Of a stretch of DNA of 59,149 bases, positions 17,029 to 26,340 are shown one piece after another (position 1 is the first letter of the stretch; every line of letters starts with the position of its first letter). This DNA is from an uncultured Verrucomicrobia subdivision 3 bacterium (lineage in GTDB: Bacteria; Verrucomicrobiota; Verrucomicrobiia; Limisphaerales; UBA11358), in contig CAILMI010000015.1 in assembly GCA_903835255.1 (NCBI GenBank), positions 1 to 59,149 of the forward strand, written 5' to 3'. The notes below the pieces were generated by a model. It was not told where the DNA came from. It made no database searches and saw only the letters and a list, made by a program, of their open reading frames with translations. A program made the translations under genes and the position numbers.

Positions 17029-19377
17029 TCACCGGCGGCGACGGCGGAAGCCACCCGCACTGCTTGACGGGATGAGCGGGCGGGCCGGGGTCGGAAAATG
17101 ACCCGAGGCCGGCTTGGAGGCGGGAGGGCGCGCGGAGGGCGGACGGGTTGGGGCCGGACGCGAGTCGGGGCGGCGCGGGCCTCCCGCGCGGGGGGGCGGC
17201 GGACGTTTTGAATCCCGTCGGGGCCCGGTCGGATTTTTTGAATGGGGCGAAAAACCCTTCGGCCGCGGAGGACTTGTTTTCCCCTCCCCGGCCGCCAGGC
17301 GGAAATCCACCTGTTTTTTGAAGCTGTCCACCTTGGCCACCTGCACGGCGAGCCTGTCGCCCAGCCGGATCACGCGGCGCGTGCGGCGCCCCACGAGATG
17401 GCTTCGCGATTCATCGAAAATATAAAAATCATCCTCAATCGTGGACAACGGCACCAATCCGCTCATGGCCAGCCCCGGCACATCCACAAAAAAACCAAAG
17501 TTGCGCACGTCCGTCACCAGGGCGGGATATTTCACCGGCGCGCCGGAGGCGATCTGCGCCCTCAGAAACGCGAACAGCTTCACATCCTTGCTGTCCCGCT
17601 CGGCATCGGCGGAATTGCGCTCAGTCACAGAGATGTGCTCGGCTACCGATTTGAGAGCCCCTTCCTTGGGCGCGGCTTTATCGAACAACGCGCGATGCAC
17701 CACCAGATCGGCATAGCGTCGGATGGGAGAGGTGAAATGCGTGTATTTCTTCTTGGCCAGCCCGTAATGGCCGAGGGGTTCGACCGCATAGCGCGCGCGC
17801 ATCAGCGATTTGAGGAAACCGATCTTCAGCGCCGCGCCGATGGGCAGGGTGCCCAATTTGTGCAGCAGCTTCTGCACCTCAGCGGGCTGGCTCAGATTGC
17901 CGCAGGGCACGTCATGGCCCAGCACATCCTGCCGGTATTCCTGCAGGCGCCGCGCATCCGGCTCCTCGTGAATCCGGTAAATCGCCGGGGTGCGCAATGC
18001 CATCAGGCGCGCCGCCACCGCCTCATTGGCGAGCAACATGCATTCCTCGATCAACTGGTGCGACACGTCATTCTCGTTCTTTTCAATGCGCAAAATCCGG
18101 CCCTGTTCGTCCAAACGGATTTTGGTTTCGGGGAAGTCGAGGTCCAGGGAACCGTTCTTGAACCGGTGGCGGCGGATTTTTTGCGCCAGCTCATGCGCCC
18201 GATGCAGCATCTGCTCGATCGGGTCATCCGCGGGGGCGCGCTGTAAAATCTCCAGCACCTGCGCATAGGCGAAGCGGCGTTGCGAATGGATCACAGCGGA
18301 ATGAAACTTCGTCCCCAGCACCCGGCCGTCCCCGGACACCAGAAACTCCACGCACTTCGTCAACCGGTCCACGTTGGGCTTGAGCGAGCACAGCTCATTG
18401 CTCAAGGCCTCCGGCAGCATGGGGATGACGCGGTCCACCAAGTAGGTGGAGTTGCCCCGCCGCTGCGCCTCCGCATCCAGCGCCGTGCCCGGCTTGACGT
18501 AATGCGACACGTCCGCGATGTGCACCCACAGCCGCCATTGGTCCGGCGCCACCCGCTCCAGGCAGATCGCATCGTCAAAGTCCTTCGCGTCATCCGGATC
18601 AATGGTGACCACGTTATGCGCACGGCAATCCAGCCGGTCCGCCAGGTCCTGGGGATGGACCGTCGAGCCGATGGCCTGCGCCTCGTGCAGCACCGGCTTG
18701 GGAAAGTGCAGCGGCAGATCATACTGGCGCAGCACCGACAGCATGTCCACCCCCTCCGCATCCGGCGCGCCCAGGACTTCCACGATTTCGCCCTCGGGAT
18801 GGGTGTGGCGCGATTCCCATTCCCGCAATTCGACCACCACCTTGTCCCCGATGCGCGCGGGCCGGCCCACGTCCCGGGCCGGCGGCACATACAGGTCATG
18901 CGGCATCCGGGGATCGTCGGGGATGACGTAAAGCGAGGTGCGGCCCTGTTGCAACGTGCCCACGATCCGCGTGCGTTTGCGCTCGAGGATGCGGACGACC
19001 GTGCCGGTTTCCGGGGCGTCGGCGCGGAAGCCTTTCCGCCGAACATCCCGGCGCACCAAAACCCGATCCTCATGCAGCGCCGTGCCGGTGGCGCTTTCGG
19101 GGATGCTTATTTCCTTCAAGCCCCCATCGTCCGGCTGGAGAAATCCCTTGCCCGCGCGATTCATGCGGATGCGGCCGGGAATGAGATCCGCGTCGCTGGC
19201 GCGGACGTAGCGGCTGGCCTTAATTTGCACGACCTGGCCCTCCCGTTCCAGCCGGCGCAGCGCCCGCTCAAACTCCGGCTCGCGGTCCGGCGACACACGC
19301 AGATGGCGGCGTAGGTTCTCCGCGCTCAGCGGGACGTACTCTTTTTGCTCCAGCAGCCGGAGGATTTGTTCGTTCAT
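17029..19377 (-). CDS. rnr: Ribonuclease R
   Basis: Processive 3'-5' exoribonuclease of the RNase II/R family that degrades structured RNA. Of its 782 residues, 1-60 form a winged-helix segment and 65-230 cold-shock domains. Residues 250-575 are the RNB catalytic domain with the acidic cluster TIDPDDAKDFDDA, and HFTSPIRRYADLVVHR sits near its end. Residues 615-697 are the S1 domain. The tail, 698-782, is rich in Pro, Arg and Ser and probably disordered and RNA-binding. It lies alone between the heptose operon (80 bp away) and a 246-bp gap. Confidence 0.95.
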   Translation of the reverse strand: MNEQILRLLEQKEYVPLSAENLRRHLRVSPDREPEFERALRRLEREGQVVQIKASRYVRASDADLIPGRIRMNRAGKGFLQPDDGGLKEISIPESATGTALHEDRVLVRRDVRRKGFRADAPETGTVVRILERKRTRIVGTLQQGRTSLYVIPDDPRMPHDLYVPPARDVGRPARIGDKVVVELREWESRHTHPEGEIVEVLGAPDAEGVDMLSVLRQYDLPLHFPKPVLHEAQAIGSTVHPQDLADRLDCRAHNVVTIDPDDAKDFDDAICLERVAPDQWRLWVHIADVSHYVKPGTALDAEAQRRGNSTYLVDRVIPMLPEALSNELCSLKPNVDRLTKCVEFLVSGDGRVLGTKFHSAVIHSQRRFAYAQVLEILQRAPADDPIEQMLHRAHELAQKIRRHRFKNGSLDLDFPETKIRLDEQGRILRIEKNENDVSHQLIEECMLLANEAVAARLMALRTPAIYRIHEEPDARRLQEYRQDVLGHDVPCGNLSQPAEVQKLLHKLGTLPIGAALKIGFLKSLMRARYAVEPLGHYGLAKKKYTHFTSPIRRYADLVVHRALFDKAAPKEGALKSVAEHISVTERNSADAERDSKDVKLFAFLRAQIASGAPVKYPALVTDVRNFGFFVDVPGLAMSGLVPLSTIEDDFYIFDESRSHLVGRRTRRVIRLGDRLAVQVAKVDSFKKQVDFRLAAGEGKTSPPRPKGFSPHSKNPTGPRRDSKRPPPPRAGGPRRPDSRPAPTRPPSARPPASKPASGHFPTPARPLIPSSSAGGFRRRRR

Positions 19378-19623
19378 AATTGTTTGAATTAACCACCGGT
19401 CAGGAGGACTAAAGCCCCTGTGTTAAAGCTCGCCTGATATGACGGCAAGTTGAGCAGGATGGCGTTCCGCCCGGGAGCGAATTGGCACTTCCGCAGATGA
19501 GATCCGCCGTGCGCATGGCCGCCACCTTACGCCTTGAGGCCGAAACGGTCAATGCTTCCAATTTTGGCTCCCCCCACCAGCGAACGGAGCTCTCGGGACT
19601 CCGCTGCCGACAGATTTATCCCT

Positions 19624-20490
19624 TCACTGCTTTGCCCCTGGCGCCCACGCGGCATTATCCAGAAGTTGAATTCCGGGCTTGAGAAAGGCAATCCTGCGGC
19701 TCTTGTAAAGTTTCCCCAGCGCCTGCTTGAACGCTTTTTTGCTCACGCCAAACGCCGACCGGACGGCAGCAGGGGTGCTGTCATCATCAAAAGCGAGTTT
19801 GCCGCCACCCGCCTGCAGGGCCTCGACAATCTGATGGGTCAGGGGCGCGACGCGTTTGTAGCCAGAGGCGTCCAGACTCAGATCGATCTTGCCGCCGGGC
19901 CGCACCGTGCGCACAAAACCTTTCAGCTTCTGTCCCGTCTTCAAGGCTGCAGCCAGCCCGCTGTGATAGAGCAGACCGCGGTGGGCATTCTCCACGATGG
20001 CGTTGTAGCCGAGCGGCGTTTTGCCAGTGACCAGCAGATTCACGGGCTGACCATCCCGATAGGCGGCGGGCTCTCGGTTGAGGTGCCGGTTCAGCCGCGT
20101 GCTGGCGAGGATGCGGTTGGTGGTCAGATCCAGGCACACGTAGACCATCGCCCAATCGCCGGTGCGCAGGGGGAATTCCTGCTCCCGGAACGGTACCAGC
20201 AAATCCTTCTGCAACCCCCAATCCAGAAAGGCGCCGACCTGCGGATGCAGGCTGATCACCTTCATATAGGCAAATTCACCGACCATCGCGTGAGGCGTTT
20301 CAGTGGTGGCGACAAGGCGATCTTCGGAATCGCGATACACAAACACATCCATCTTGTCCTTCTGCGCCAGGTTGGCCGGGATGTAACGGCCCGGCAGCAG
20401 GATTTCGCCGAGCTCGCCCCCGTCGAGGTAGAGGCCGGGACTCGATTCCCGGATGACGGAGAGCAGATTGCGTTTGCCGAGGATTGCCAT
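19624..20490 (-). CDS. S1-domain RNA-binding protein (CvfB/YitL-like)
   Basis: A 288-residue protein with tandem S1-like OB folds and a C-terminal winged helix, as in CvfB. Seen are GLYLDGGELGEILLPGRYIP, GAFLDWGLQKDLLVPFREQE, GFVRTVRPGGKIDLSL and a C-terminal FGVSKKAFKQALGKLYKSRR. Family members bind RNA and influence expression post-transcriptionally; the precise role here is unknown. Upstream ATGs (to 20646) give a proline/arginine-rich extension not found in the family, so 20490 is taken. Divergent from the rhamnosidase gene. Confidence 0.85.
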   Translation of the reverse strand: MAILGKRNLLSVIRESSPGLYLDGGELGEILLPGRYIPANLAQKDKMDVFVYRDSEDRLVATTETPHAMVGEFAYMKVISLHPQVGAFLDWGLQKDLLVPFREQEFPLRTGDWAMVYVCLDLTTNRILASTRLNRHLNREPAAYRDGQPVNLLVTGKTPLGYNAIVENAHRGLLYHSGLAAALKTGQKLKGFVRTVRPGGKIDLSLDASGYKRVAPLTHQIVEALQAGGGKLAFDDDSTPAAVRSAFGVSKKAFKQALGKLYKSRRIAFLKPGIQLLDNAAWAPGAKQ

Positions 20491-20698
20491 AGGGGCACAG
20501 GATAAACCCATCCCCCCCGCCATCGGGAGAGAATTCGTCAGGCGCCAGGGGCAATCCAGGGAACGCACCGCCCGCGGAAGCGGCGGCGGAGCGGGGCGGC
20601 CCCGCATTTTGCGCAAAAAAATTGGCAATTTTCCCAAACTCGCCACTCGTCAGCCTGCGGGCAAAACGGTAAATTTTTCAGGCAAAATTATCCCGCTT

Positions 20699-23600
20699 AT
20701 GACCCGTATTGAGCTTTTTCCTCTCCTGCGTTTGTGTCTGTTTCTCGCCGCCAGCCTGTCTTTGGGGGCCGCCCCGAGCGTGGACGCGCTGCGCTGCGAA
20801 CAATTGGTCAATCCCCAGGGCATCGACGTGGCGCAACCCCGCCTGAGCTGGACGCTTCAGTCCCGTCAGCGCGGCGTGAAACAAACCGCCTACCAGATTC
20901 TCGTGGCCACCAGCGAAGCGGGCCTGAAATCCGGGAGGCCGGATTTATGGGACAGCGGCAAAGTTTCCTCTGATGAATCAGTGCTCGTCCCTTATGGCGG
21001 CCAACCCCTGAAGGCACGGACCCCTTGTTTCTGGAAGGTCCGGGTGTGGGACGGCGGCGGGAAACCGGGCGACTGGAGCCCGCCCGCCCAGTGGACCATG
21101 GGACTTCTGGCCGCCAGCGACTGGCAGGGGAATTGGATCGGGCAGGATGGCGTGGAGACCCCTCAGCTTCTCACCGGCACCTCGTGGATCTGGTCGGAGG
21201 AGGCCCGCGTGGAGACCAATTATTTCCGGCGGGTGGTGACGATTCCCGCCGGCCGCAAGATCCGGCGCGCCATTTTTGAATACACCGGCGACAACGAATG
21301 CCGCGGCTGGATTGATGGGTACGACCTGGGCGCGCGGAATAATTTCAAGACCGTCAAATGGAACAACATCACCACGCGGCTCGAACCCGGCAGCACCTAT
21401 GTCTTTGGATTCACCGGCCGGCATGAGGCTTCCGGACAAAACCCCGCCGGCATCATCGGCAAGCTGACGGTGGAGTTCACGGCCGGCGAGCCGCTGATCA
21501 TCCCGACGGACGAAACCTGGAAGGTCTCCCAGCAGCCGGAACTGGGCTGGAATACCGCCGGCTTTGATGATTCCAAGTGGGGGACGCCGAAAATTCTCGG
21601 CCCGGCGGAAATGACGCCATGGACCAATCCCCGTTCGGCGGAAAGCCGCCGCCAGCCCGCACGCTATCTCCGAAAAGAATTCGCCGTGGATAAAAAGATT
21701 TCCCGCGCCACGGTTTCTTTCTGCGGACTCGGCCTGTCCGAGCTGTATGTGAACGGAAACAAAATCGGCGACGCCGTGCTGTCCCCCGCCTTGGCCCAAT
21801 ACGACCAGCGCCAGTTTTATGTCACCCATGACATCACCCAAAATCTCCAGCGCGGTGAAAATGCACTGGGCGTGATCCTGGGCAACGGACGATTCTATGC
21901 CGGTCGCAGCAAAACTTACGCTGGCACGGTGAGCTTCGGCTTTCCCAAATTGCTCCTGAATTTGCGGATCGAATACGCCGACGGCACCCGCAAGGATATT
22001 GTCAGTGATAGCTCCTGGAAGCTCACGATGGACGGCCCCCTGCTTGCCAACAACGAGTTTGACGGCGAAGAATACGATGCGCGAAAAGAATTCCCAAACT
22101 GGAGCAATCCTGGCTTTGATGATTCCCAATGGCCTGCCGCCCAGATCGTCTCCGCCCCGGGCGGCGAGCTCTCCGCCGAGATGCAGCCGCCCCTCCGCGT
22201 CACCGGCACACTCAAGCCGATTTCTGTCCGGGAACTCCAGCCGGGGGTTTTCATCTATGACCTCGGCCAGAACATGGTCGGCTGGTGCCGGCTCCATGTT
22301 TCCGGCGAAGCGGGCGACCGCGTGATATTGCGGCATGCCGAGACCTTGAAGCCGGACGGCTCGCTCTACATGGCCAACCTGCGCGGTGCGGAGGTCACGG
22401 ACAGTTACACGCTCAAAGGCGGCGGCAAGGAAACCTGGGAGCCCCGCTTCATCACGCACGGTTTTCGTTTTGTGGAAGTCTCGAGCGTGCCCGCCCACAA
22501 CCCGCCCCGCTTTCCTGCAATCGCCCTCGAAGGCCGCGTGGTGAACGACGACCTGCCGAGCGCTGGAGAGTTTGTTTGCTCGAATGAATTGATCAACCGC
22601 ATCTACACCAATATCGTCTGGGGCACGCGCGGTAATTACCGGAGCATCCCCACCGACTGCCCGCAGCGCGACGAACGCCAGGGCTGGCTTGGCGACCGCT
22701 CCGAGGAATGCAAGGGAGAGGCCTACCTCTTCGACATCTCCGCTCTTTATACGAAGTGGCGCCGGGACATGAGCGATGCGCAACGCACCAACGGCGTCCT
22801 CCCCGACGTCGCGCCCGCTTACTGGCCGATCTATTCGGACAACGTCACCTGGCCCAGCAGCGCCATCATCATTCCCAGCGCGTTGGAGCGCCAATACGGC
22901 GACCGGCTCTGCTTGGGGCGCGATTACGCGAGCGCTAAACTCTGGATGGATCACATGCTGACCCTGGCGAAGGACCATCTCCTGTCCAAAGACAACTACG
23001 GCGACTGGTGCGTGCCGCCGGAGGAGGCCAAATTAATCCACTCCAAAGACCCAGCGCGCCAGACCGATAAGACACTGCTCGCCACCTCGTATTTTTATTA
23101 CGACCTCTGCCTGATGGAGAAATACGCCCGGCAACTCGGAAAGACGGATGATGCCATGCGCTGGAAACAGTTGGGGGACGCTTTCAAAACCGCCTTTAAT
23201 GAAAAATTCCTCGATCGCGAGAAGGGGCAATACTCCAACGGCACGCAGACTTCCTGCGTGCTGCCCTTGGCATTCGGACTGGTGCCGGACGACATGAAGA
23301 AAACGATTTTTGCGACGCTGGTGGCCAACATTGAAAACGTGACCCAGGGCCACATCGGCACCGGATTGATCGGCGGACAATACCTGAACCGGGTTCTCTC
23401 CGATAATGGTCGAGCGGATCTGTGCTACACCATCGCATCACAAAAAGATTATCCGAGCTGGGGCTATATGGTGGAACAGGGAGCAACCACCATCTGGGAG
23501 CTCTGGAACGGCAACACCGCCGACCCCACAATGAACTCCGGCAATCACGTGATGCTCGTCGGCGACCTCGTGGTCTGGCTCTATGAATATCTCGCCGGCA

Positions 23601-23881
23601 TCGCGCCGGCGTCGCCCGGCTTCAAAACTATTATGATGAAACCCATGCCCGTCGGGGACCTCACCTTTGTGAAAGCCACGCATCACTCCCCCTACGGCTG
23701 GATCTCCAGCGAATGGCACAAGAACGGACACACGTTCGACTGGCAGGTTGTGATTCCGGCAAACACCACGGCGACACTCATCGTGCCAGCTGAAAAACTG
23801 GGTCGCATCACCTGCAACGGAAAAATAGAATCTTCCCCGCTCGAGCTTGGCAGCGGCAAATACCATATTGTTAGCGAATGA
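20699..23881 (+). CDS. Secreted alpha-L-rhamnosidase, GH78
   Basis: Hydrolyses terminal alpha-L-rhamnose from rhamnogalacturonan or rhamnosides. The 1060 residues start with a signal peptide (cleavage after LSLGAA). Then come an N-terminal Ig-like domain (DALRCEQLVNPQGID...PRLSW), beta-sandwich domains, and an (alpha/alpha)6 barrel. The barrel carries the GH78 signature TDCPQRDERQGWLGDRSEEC and YMVEQGATTIWELWNG, followed by a C-terminal beta domain. A longer frame from 20453 runs antisense through the divergent gene's 5' end and is rejected. Its stop overlaps the next ATG by 4 bp. Confidence 0.93.
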   Translation: MTRIELFPLLRLCLFLAASLSLGAAPSVDALRCEQLVNPQGIDVAQPRLSWTLQSRQRGVKQTAYQILVATSEAGLKSGRPDLWDSGKVSSDESVLVPYGGQPLKARTPCFWKVRVWDGGGKPGDWSPPAQWTMGLLAASDWQGNWIGQDGVETPQLLTGTSWIWSEEARVETNYFRRVVTIPAGRKIRRAIFEYTGDNECRGWIDGYDLGARNNFKTVKWNNITTRLEPGSTYVFGFTGRHEASGQNPAGIIGKLTVEFTAGEPLIIPTDETWKVSQQPELGWNTAGFDDSKWGTPKILGPAEMTPWTNPRSAESRRQPARYLRKEFAVDKKISRATVSFCGLGLSELYVNGNKIGDAVLSPALAQYDQRQFYVTHDITQNLQRGENALGVILGNGRFYAGRSKTYAGTVSFGFPKLLLNLRIEYADGTRKDIVSDSSWKLTMDGPLLANNEFDGEEYDARKEFPNWSNPGFDDSQWPAAQIVSAPGGELSAEMQPPLRVTGTLKPISVRELQPGVFIYDLGQNMVGWCRLHVSGEAGDRVILRHAETLKPDGSLYMANLRGAEVTDSYTLKGGGKETWEPRFITHGFRFVEVSSVPAHNPPRFPAIALEGRVVNDDLPSAGEFVCSNELINRIYTNIVWGTRGNYRSIPTDCPQRDERQGWLGDRSEECKGEAYLFDISALYTKWRRDMSDAQRTNGVLPDVAPAYWPIYSDNVTWPSSAIIIPSALERQYGDRLCLGRDYASAKLWMDHMLTLAKDHLLSKDNYGDWCVPPEEAKLIHSKDPARQTDKTLLATSYFYYDLCLMEKYARQLGKTDDAMRWKQLGDAFKTAFNEKFLDREKGQYSNGTQTSCVLPLAFGLVPDDMKKTIFATLVANIENVTQGHIGTGLIGGQYLNRVLSDNGRADLCYTIASQKDYPSWGYMVEQGATTIWELWNGNTADPTMNSGNHVMLVGDLVVWLYEYLAGIAPASPGFKTIMMKPMPVGDLTFVKATHHSPYGWISSEWHKNGHTFDWQVVIPANTTATLIVPAEKLGRITCNGKIESSPLELGSGKYHIVSE

Positions 23882-24990
23882 AACCCACATTATTCATCAC
23901 CGGTGTCCTGATGGCCCCCCTGCTCGCGGGCAGTTTTGGCTGCGCGTCTGCGCCCCCGGTAAAGTCGGCCGCCGTTTTGAAATCAGAATTTATTTTTGAA
24001 TCCGCGCCCTTCCCCTCCTGTCACGCCTCTACCGTGGCGGAGACGCCGTCGGGCCTGGTAGCCGCATGGTTTGGCGGCACCGCCGAACGCAACCCCGACG
24101 TGTGCATCTACATTTCGAGAACTGTGAATGGCCAATGGACGCCGCCGGTCGCCGTGGCGGATGGCGTCGGCTTCGCCACCGACCGCCTGCCGACCTGGAA
24201 TCCGGTCTTGTTCCAGCCAAAGCACGGCCCATTGATGCTGTTCTACAAGGTGGGGCCCAGCCCCGCGACGTGGTGGGGCATGATGACCACTTCCGATGAT
24301 GGCGGCCAAACTTGGGCCCGACCCACCCGCCTGCCCAAGGGCATACTGGGCCCCATCAAAAACAAGCCGGTGGAGCTGGCGAACGGCGACATCCTCTCCC
24401 CCAGCAGTACCGAAGGCAAAGGGGGCTGGCAGGTGCATTTTGAACGCAGCGCCGACGGCGGCCAAACCTGGAGCGCCACACCGCCGGTGAATGATGGCAA
24501 AACGATCAGCGCGATTCAGCCGAGCATTTTGATCCAGCCGGATGGAAGGCTGCTATCCATCGGCCGCACCCAGAATAACAAGCTCTTTGAGATCGGATCC
24601 GGCGATGGCGGGAAAACCTGGGGCCCGATGGCTCTGCTGGAATTGCCCAACCCCAATTCCGGAACCGATGCCGTGACGCTCCGCGACGGCCGCCAGCTGC
24701 TCGTTTATAACCACAACCTCCGCACCGGCTCGAACAACAAGGGCCGCAGCCCACTCAATGTCGCGGTTTCTGCCGATGGAAAAAACTGGGGTGCCGCCTT
24801 AGTTTTGGAGGATGCTCCGAATGCCCCCGCCGGCTTTGCGTATCCCGCCGTCATCCAGTCCCGCGACGGCCTGGTACATATCACCTATACCTGGGAACGC
24901 CAGCGCATCAAACACGTTGTCGTGGATCCGGCCAAACTGACCTTGCGCCCGATTCAAAACGGCATCTGGCCCAAGTCAATTTCAGATTGA
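23878..24990 (+). CDS. BNR-repeat sialidase-like lipoprotein
   Basis: A six-bladed beta-propeller of the exo-alpha-sialidase-like (BNR) family, 370 residues. The signal peptide ends in a lipobox-like AGSFGC, so it is probably outer-membrane or periplasm anchored. Asp-box motifs are visible: SDDGGQTWA, SADGGQTWS and GDGGKTWG. SGLVAAWFGGTAERNPDVCI near the N-terminus is typical of this bacterial subgroup. The pairing with the GH78 gene (ATGA overlap) suggests a plant-glycan rather than a sialic-acid substrate (inference). Its end overlaps the convergent transporter gene by 9 bp. Confidence 0.8.
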   Translation: MKPTLFITGVLMAPLLAGSFGCASAPPVKSAAVLKSEFIFESAPFPSCHASTVAETPSGLVAAWFGGTAERNPDVCIYISRTVNGQWTPPVAVADGVGFATDRLPTWNPVLFQPKHGPLMLFYKVGPSPATWWGMMTTSDDGGQTWARPTRLPKGILGPIKNKPVELANGDILSPSSTEGKGGWQVHFERSADGGQTWSATPPVNDGKTISAIQPSILIQPDGRLLSIGRTQNNKLFEIGSGDGGKTWGPMALLELPNPNSGTDAVTLRDGRQLLVYNHNLRTGSNNKGRSPLNVAVSADGKNWGAALVLEDAPNAPAGFAYPAVIQSRDGLVHITYTWERQRIKHVVVDPAKLTLRPIQNGIWPKSISD

Positions 24991-26340
24991 TGCCGCCTGT
25001 TTTTCGCGCCGCATCCGGAGATCCGCCTGAATCTGCGGTTCCAGCCGCTCAAACTGCTTGTAAAACAAAACTGGAAGGGTGCTTAACGCCAGGCAAATTG
25101 CGGGCAGCCAAAGAAAGCCGAATTCAATCCCACCCAGCGCAGCCGCCGTCTGTTCAGTATTCGGAACATAACCGCTGTTTCCCATGATCCAGAGCGGAAT
25201 GGCGCCGCCCAGACCCGCCCCGGCTTTTAGACAAAAAGAGGCTCCCACGGCGGTCAGCAAGCCCACCGCGCGGACGCCGGTCTTCCATTCGCCGTAATCC
25301 ACGCTGTCCGATAAAATCGAAAACGGCATTGCCATCGCCATGCCGCTGGCGAGAAATCCCACCGTCCAGCCGAACAGAATCAAAGGGATGGAATGCCCCT
25401 GGCTCACCCCTCCATAGAGGATCAATTGCCCGAGGACCATCCCCATCAGACCCAGCGCCCATGCGGTGCGCTTGGAAGTCCAGCGGCAGACCCACGGCAA
25501 CAGGAAAGCGGTGGCGAGCGAAACAAAATCCAGACTGTAGGCGAGCCAGATGAGGTCTTCGCGATGGAGAACATATTGAAAATAATACGGCACGGTGGAT
25601 ACCCGCGCGATGAAGCCAATCCAAAACAGCAGGCTGCTGCTGAAGATGATGAGCCACGGCCAATTGCCTTTCAGCGCCCGGAACGTGCCGAGGACGGGCT
25701 CGGATTTTTTCTCCACCGGAACCACCTCCTTCAAATTTCTAAATGCGAGCAGGTAAAAGAAAATAGAGCCGGCTGCATAAACCGGCAGCGCGAGCATGAA
25801 ACCCCTGCGGTCGTCGCCCTGGCCGAGCCACTGAACCATTTTTAACGCTGTCAGATTGACGATCAGAACGCCGAGCTTGGAGCCGAACATCCGGAAACAC
25901 GTCAGCGTCACGCGCTCCTGCGGATCAGCCGTCAGGCCGGACAGGATCGAAGTCACCGGTGTATTGATGCCGGTGTAAAGAATGTTGCAGACGATATAGG
26001 TGACGGCGGCATACCAGACTTTGGCGGTGTGGCTCAAATCCGGCGTCTGGAACGTCAGCACTCCAAAGGTCGCAAAGGGGACACATAACCATAAAAACCA
26101 CGGGCGGCTTTTACCCAGGCGACTGCGCGTCTTGTCAAAAACGATCCCCCAAACCGGGGCATCGACCGCATCAATCCAGCGCGCGATGGCGATGATGGTG
26201 CCGCAGGTGATGGCGGATAATCCGTAGATGTCCGTCAAAAACTTGCTCAAATAGCCGCCGATGATGAAGGTGAAAACCAGCTGGCCCGCCACGTCGCTCG
26301 CGGCATAACTGAATCGCGTGGAGTAAGAGGTTTTATTCAT
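24982..26340 (-). CDS. GPH-family glycoside/pentoside/hexuronide:cation symporter
   Basis: MelB-like major facilitator of 452 residues with about twelve hydrophobic segments, importing small glycosides or uronides with a cation. The GPH cytoplasmic-loop signature is present as WGIVFDKTRSRLGKSRPW, preceded by IARWIDAVDAP. It is the last gene of the leftward sugar-acid module and overlaps the upstream Gfo/Idh gene by 4 bp. Substrate probably a pectin-derived uronide (inference from neighbours). Confidence 0.88.
   Translation of the reverse strand: MNKTSYSTRFSYAASDVAGQLVFTFIIGGYLSKFLTDIYGLSAITCGTIIAIARWIDAVDAPVWGIVFDKTRSRLGKSRPWFLWLCVPFATFGVLTFQTPDLSHTAKVWYAAVTYIVCNILYTGINTPVTSILSGLTADPQERVTLTCFRMFGSKLGVLIVNLTALKMVQWLGQGDDRRGFMLALPVYAAGSIFFYLLAFRNLKEVVPVEKKSEPVLGTFRALKGNWPWLIIFSSSLLFWIGFIARVSTVPYYFQYVLHREDLIWLAYSLDFVSLATAFLLPWVCRWTSKRTAWALGLMGMVLGQLILYGGVSQGHSIPLILFGWTVGFLASGMAMAMPFSILSDSVDYGEWKTGVRAVGLLTAVGASFCLKAGAGLGGAIPLWIMGNSGYVPNTEQTAAALGGIEFGFLWLPAICLALSTLPVLFYKQFERLEPQIQADLRMRREKQAASI

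Noticed and set aside
20978-22978. 666-codon open frame on the minus strand opposite the rhamnosidase gene
   Set aside because: It is a GC-driven antisense shadow of GH78 with no recognisable protein motif. The same holds for 56722-58386 plus (554 codons), 45859-47493 plus and 1331-2359 plus.
23878-24990. True sialidase and a sialic-acid pathway (with the NanA-like aldolase at 54501)
   Set aside because: No other sialic acid genes (epimerase, kinase, deacetylase) are present, the two genes are 30 kb apart, and both sit among pectin genes. A plant-glycan role is more economical.
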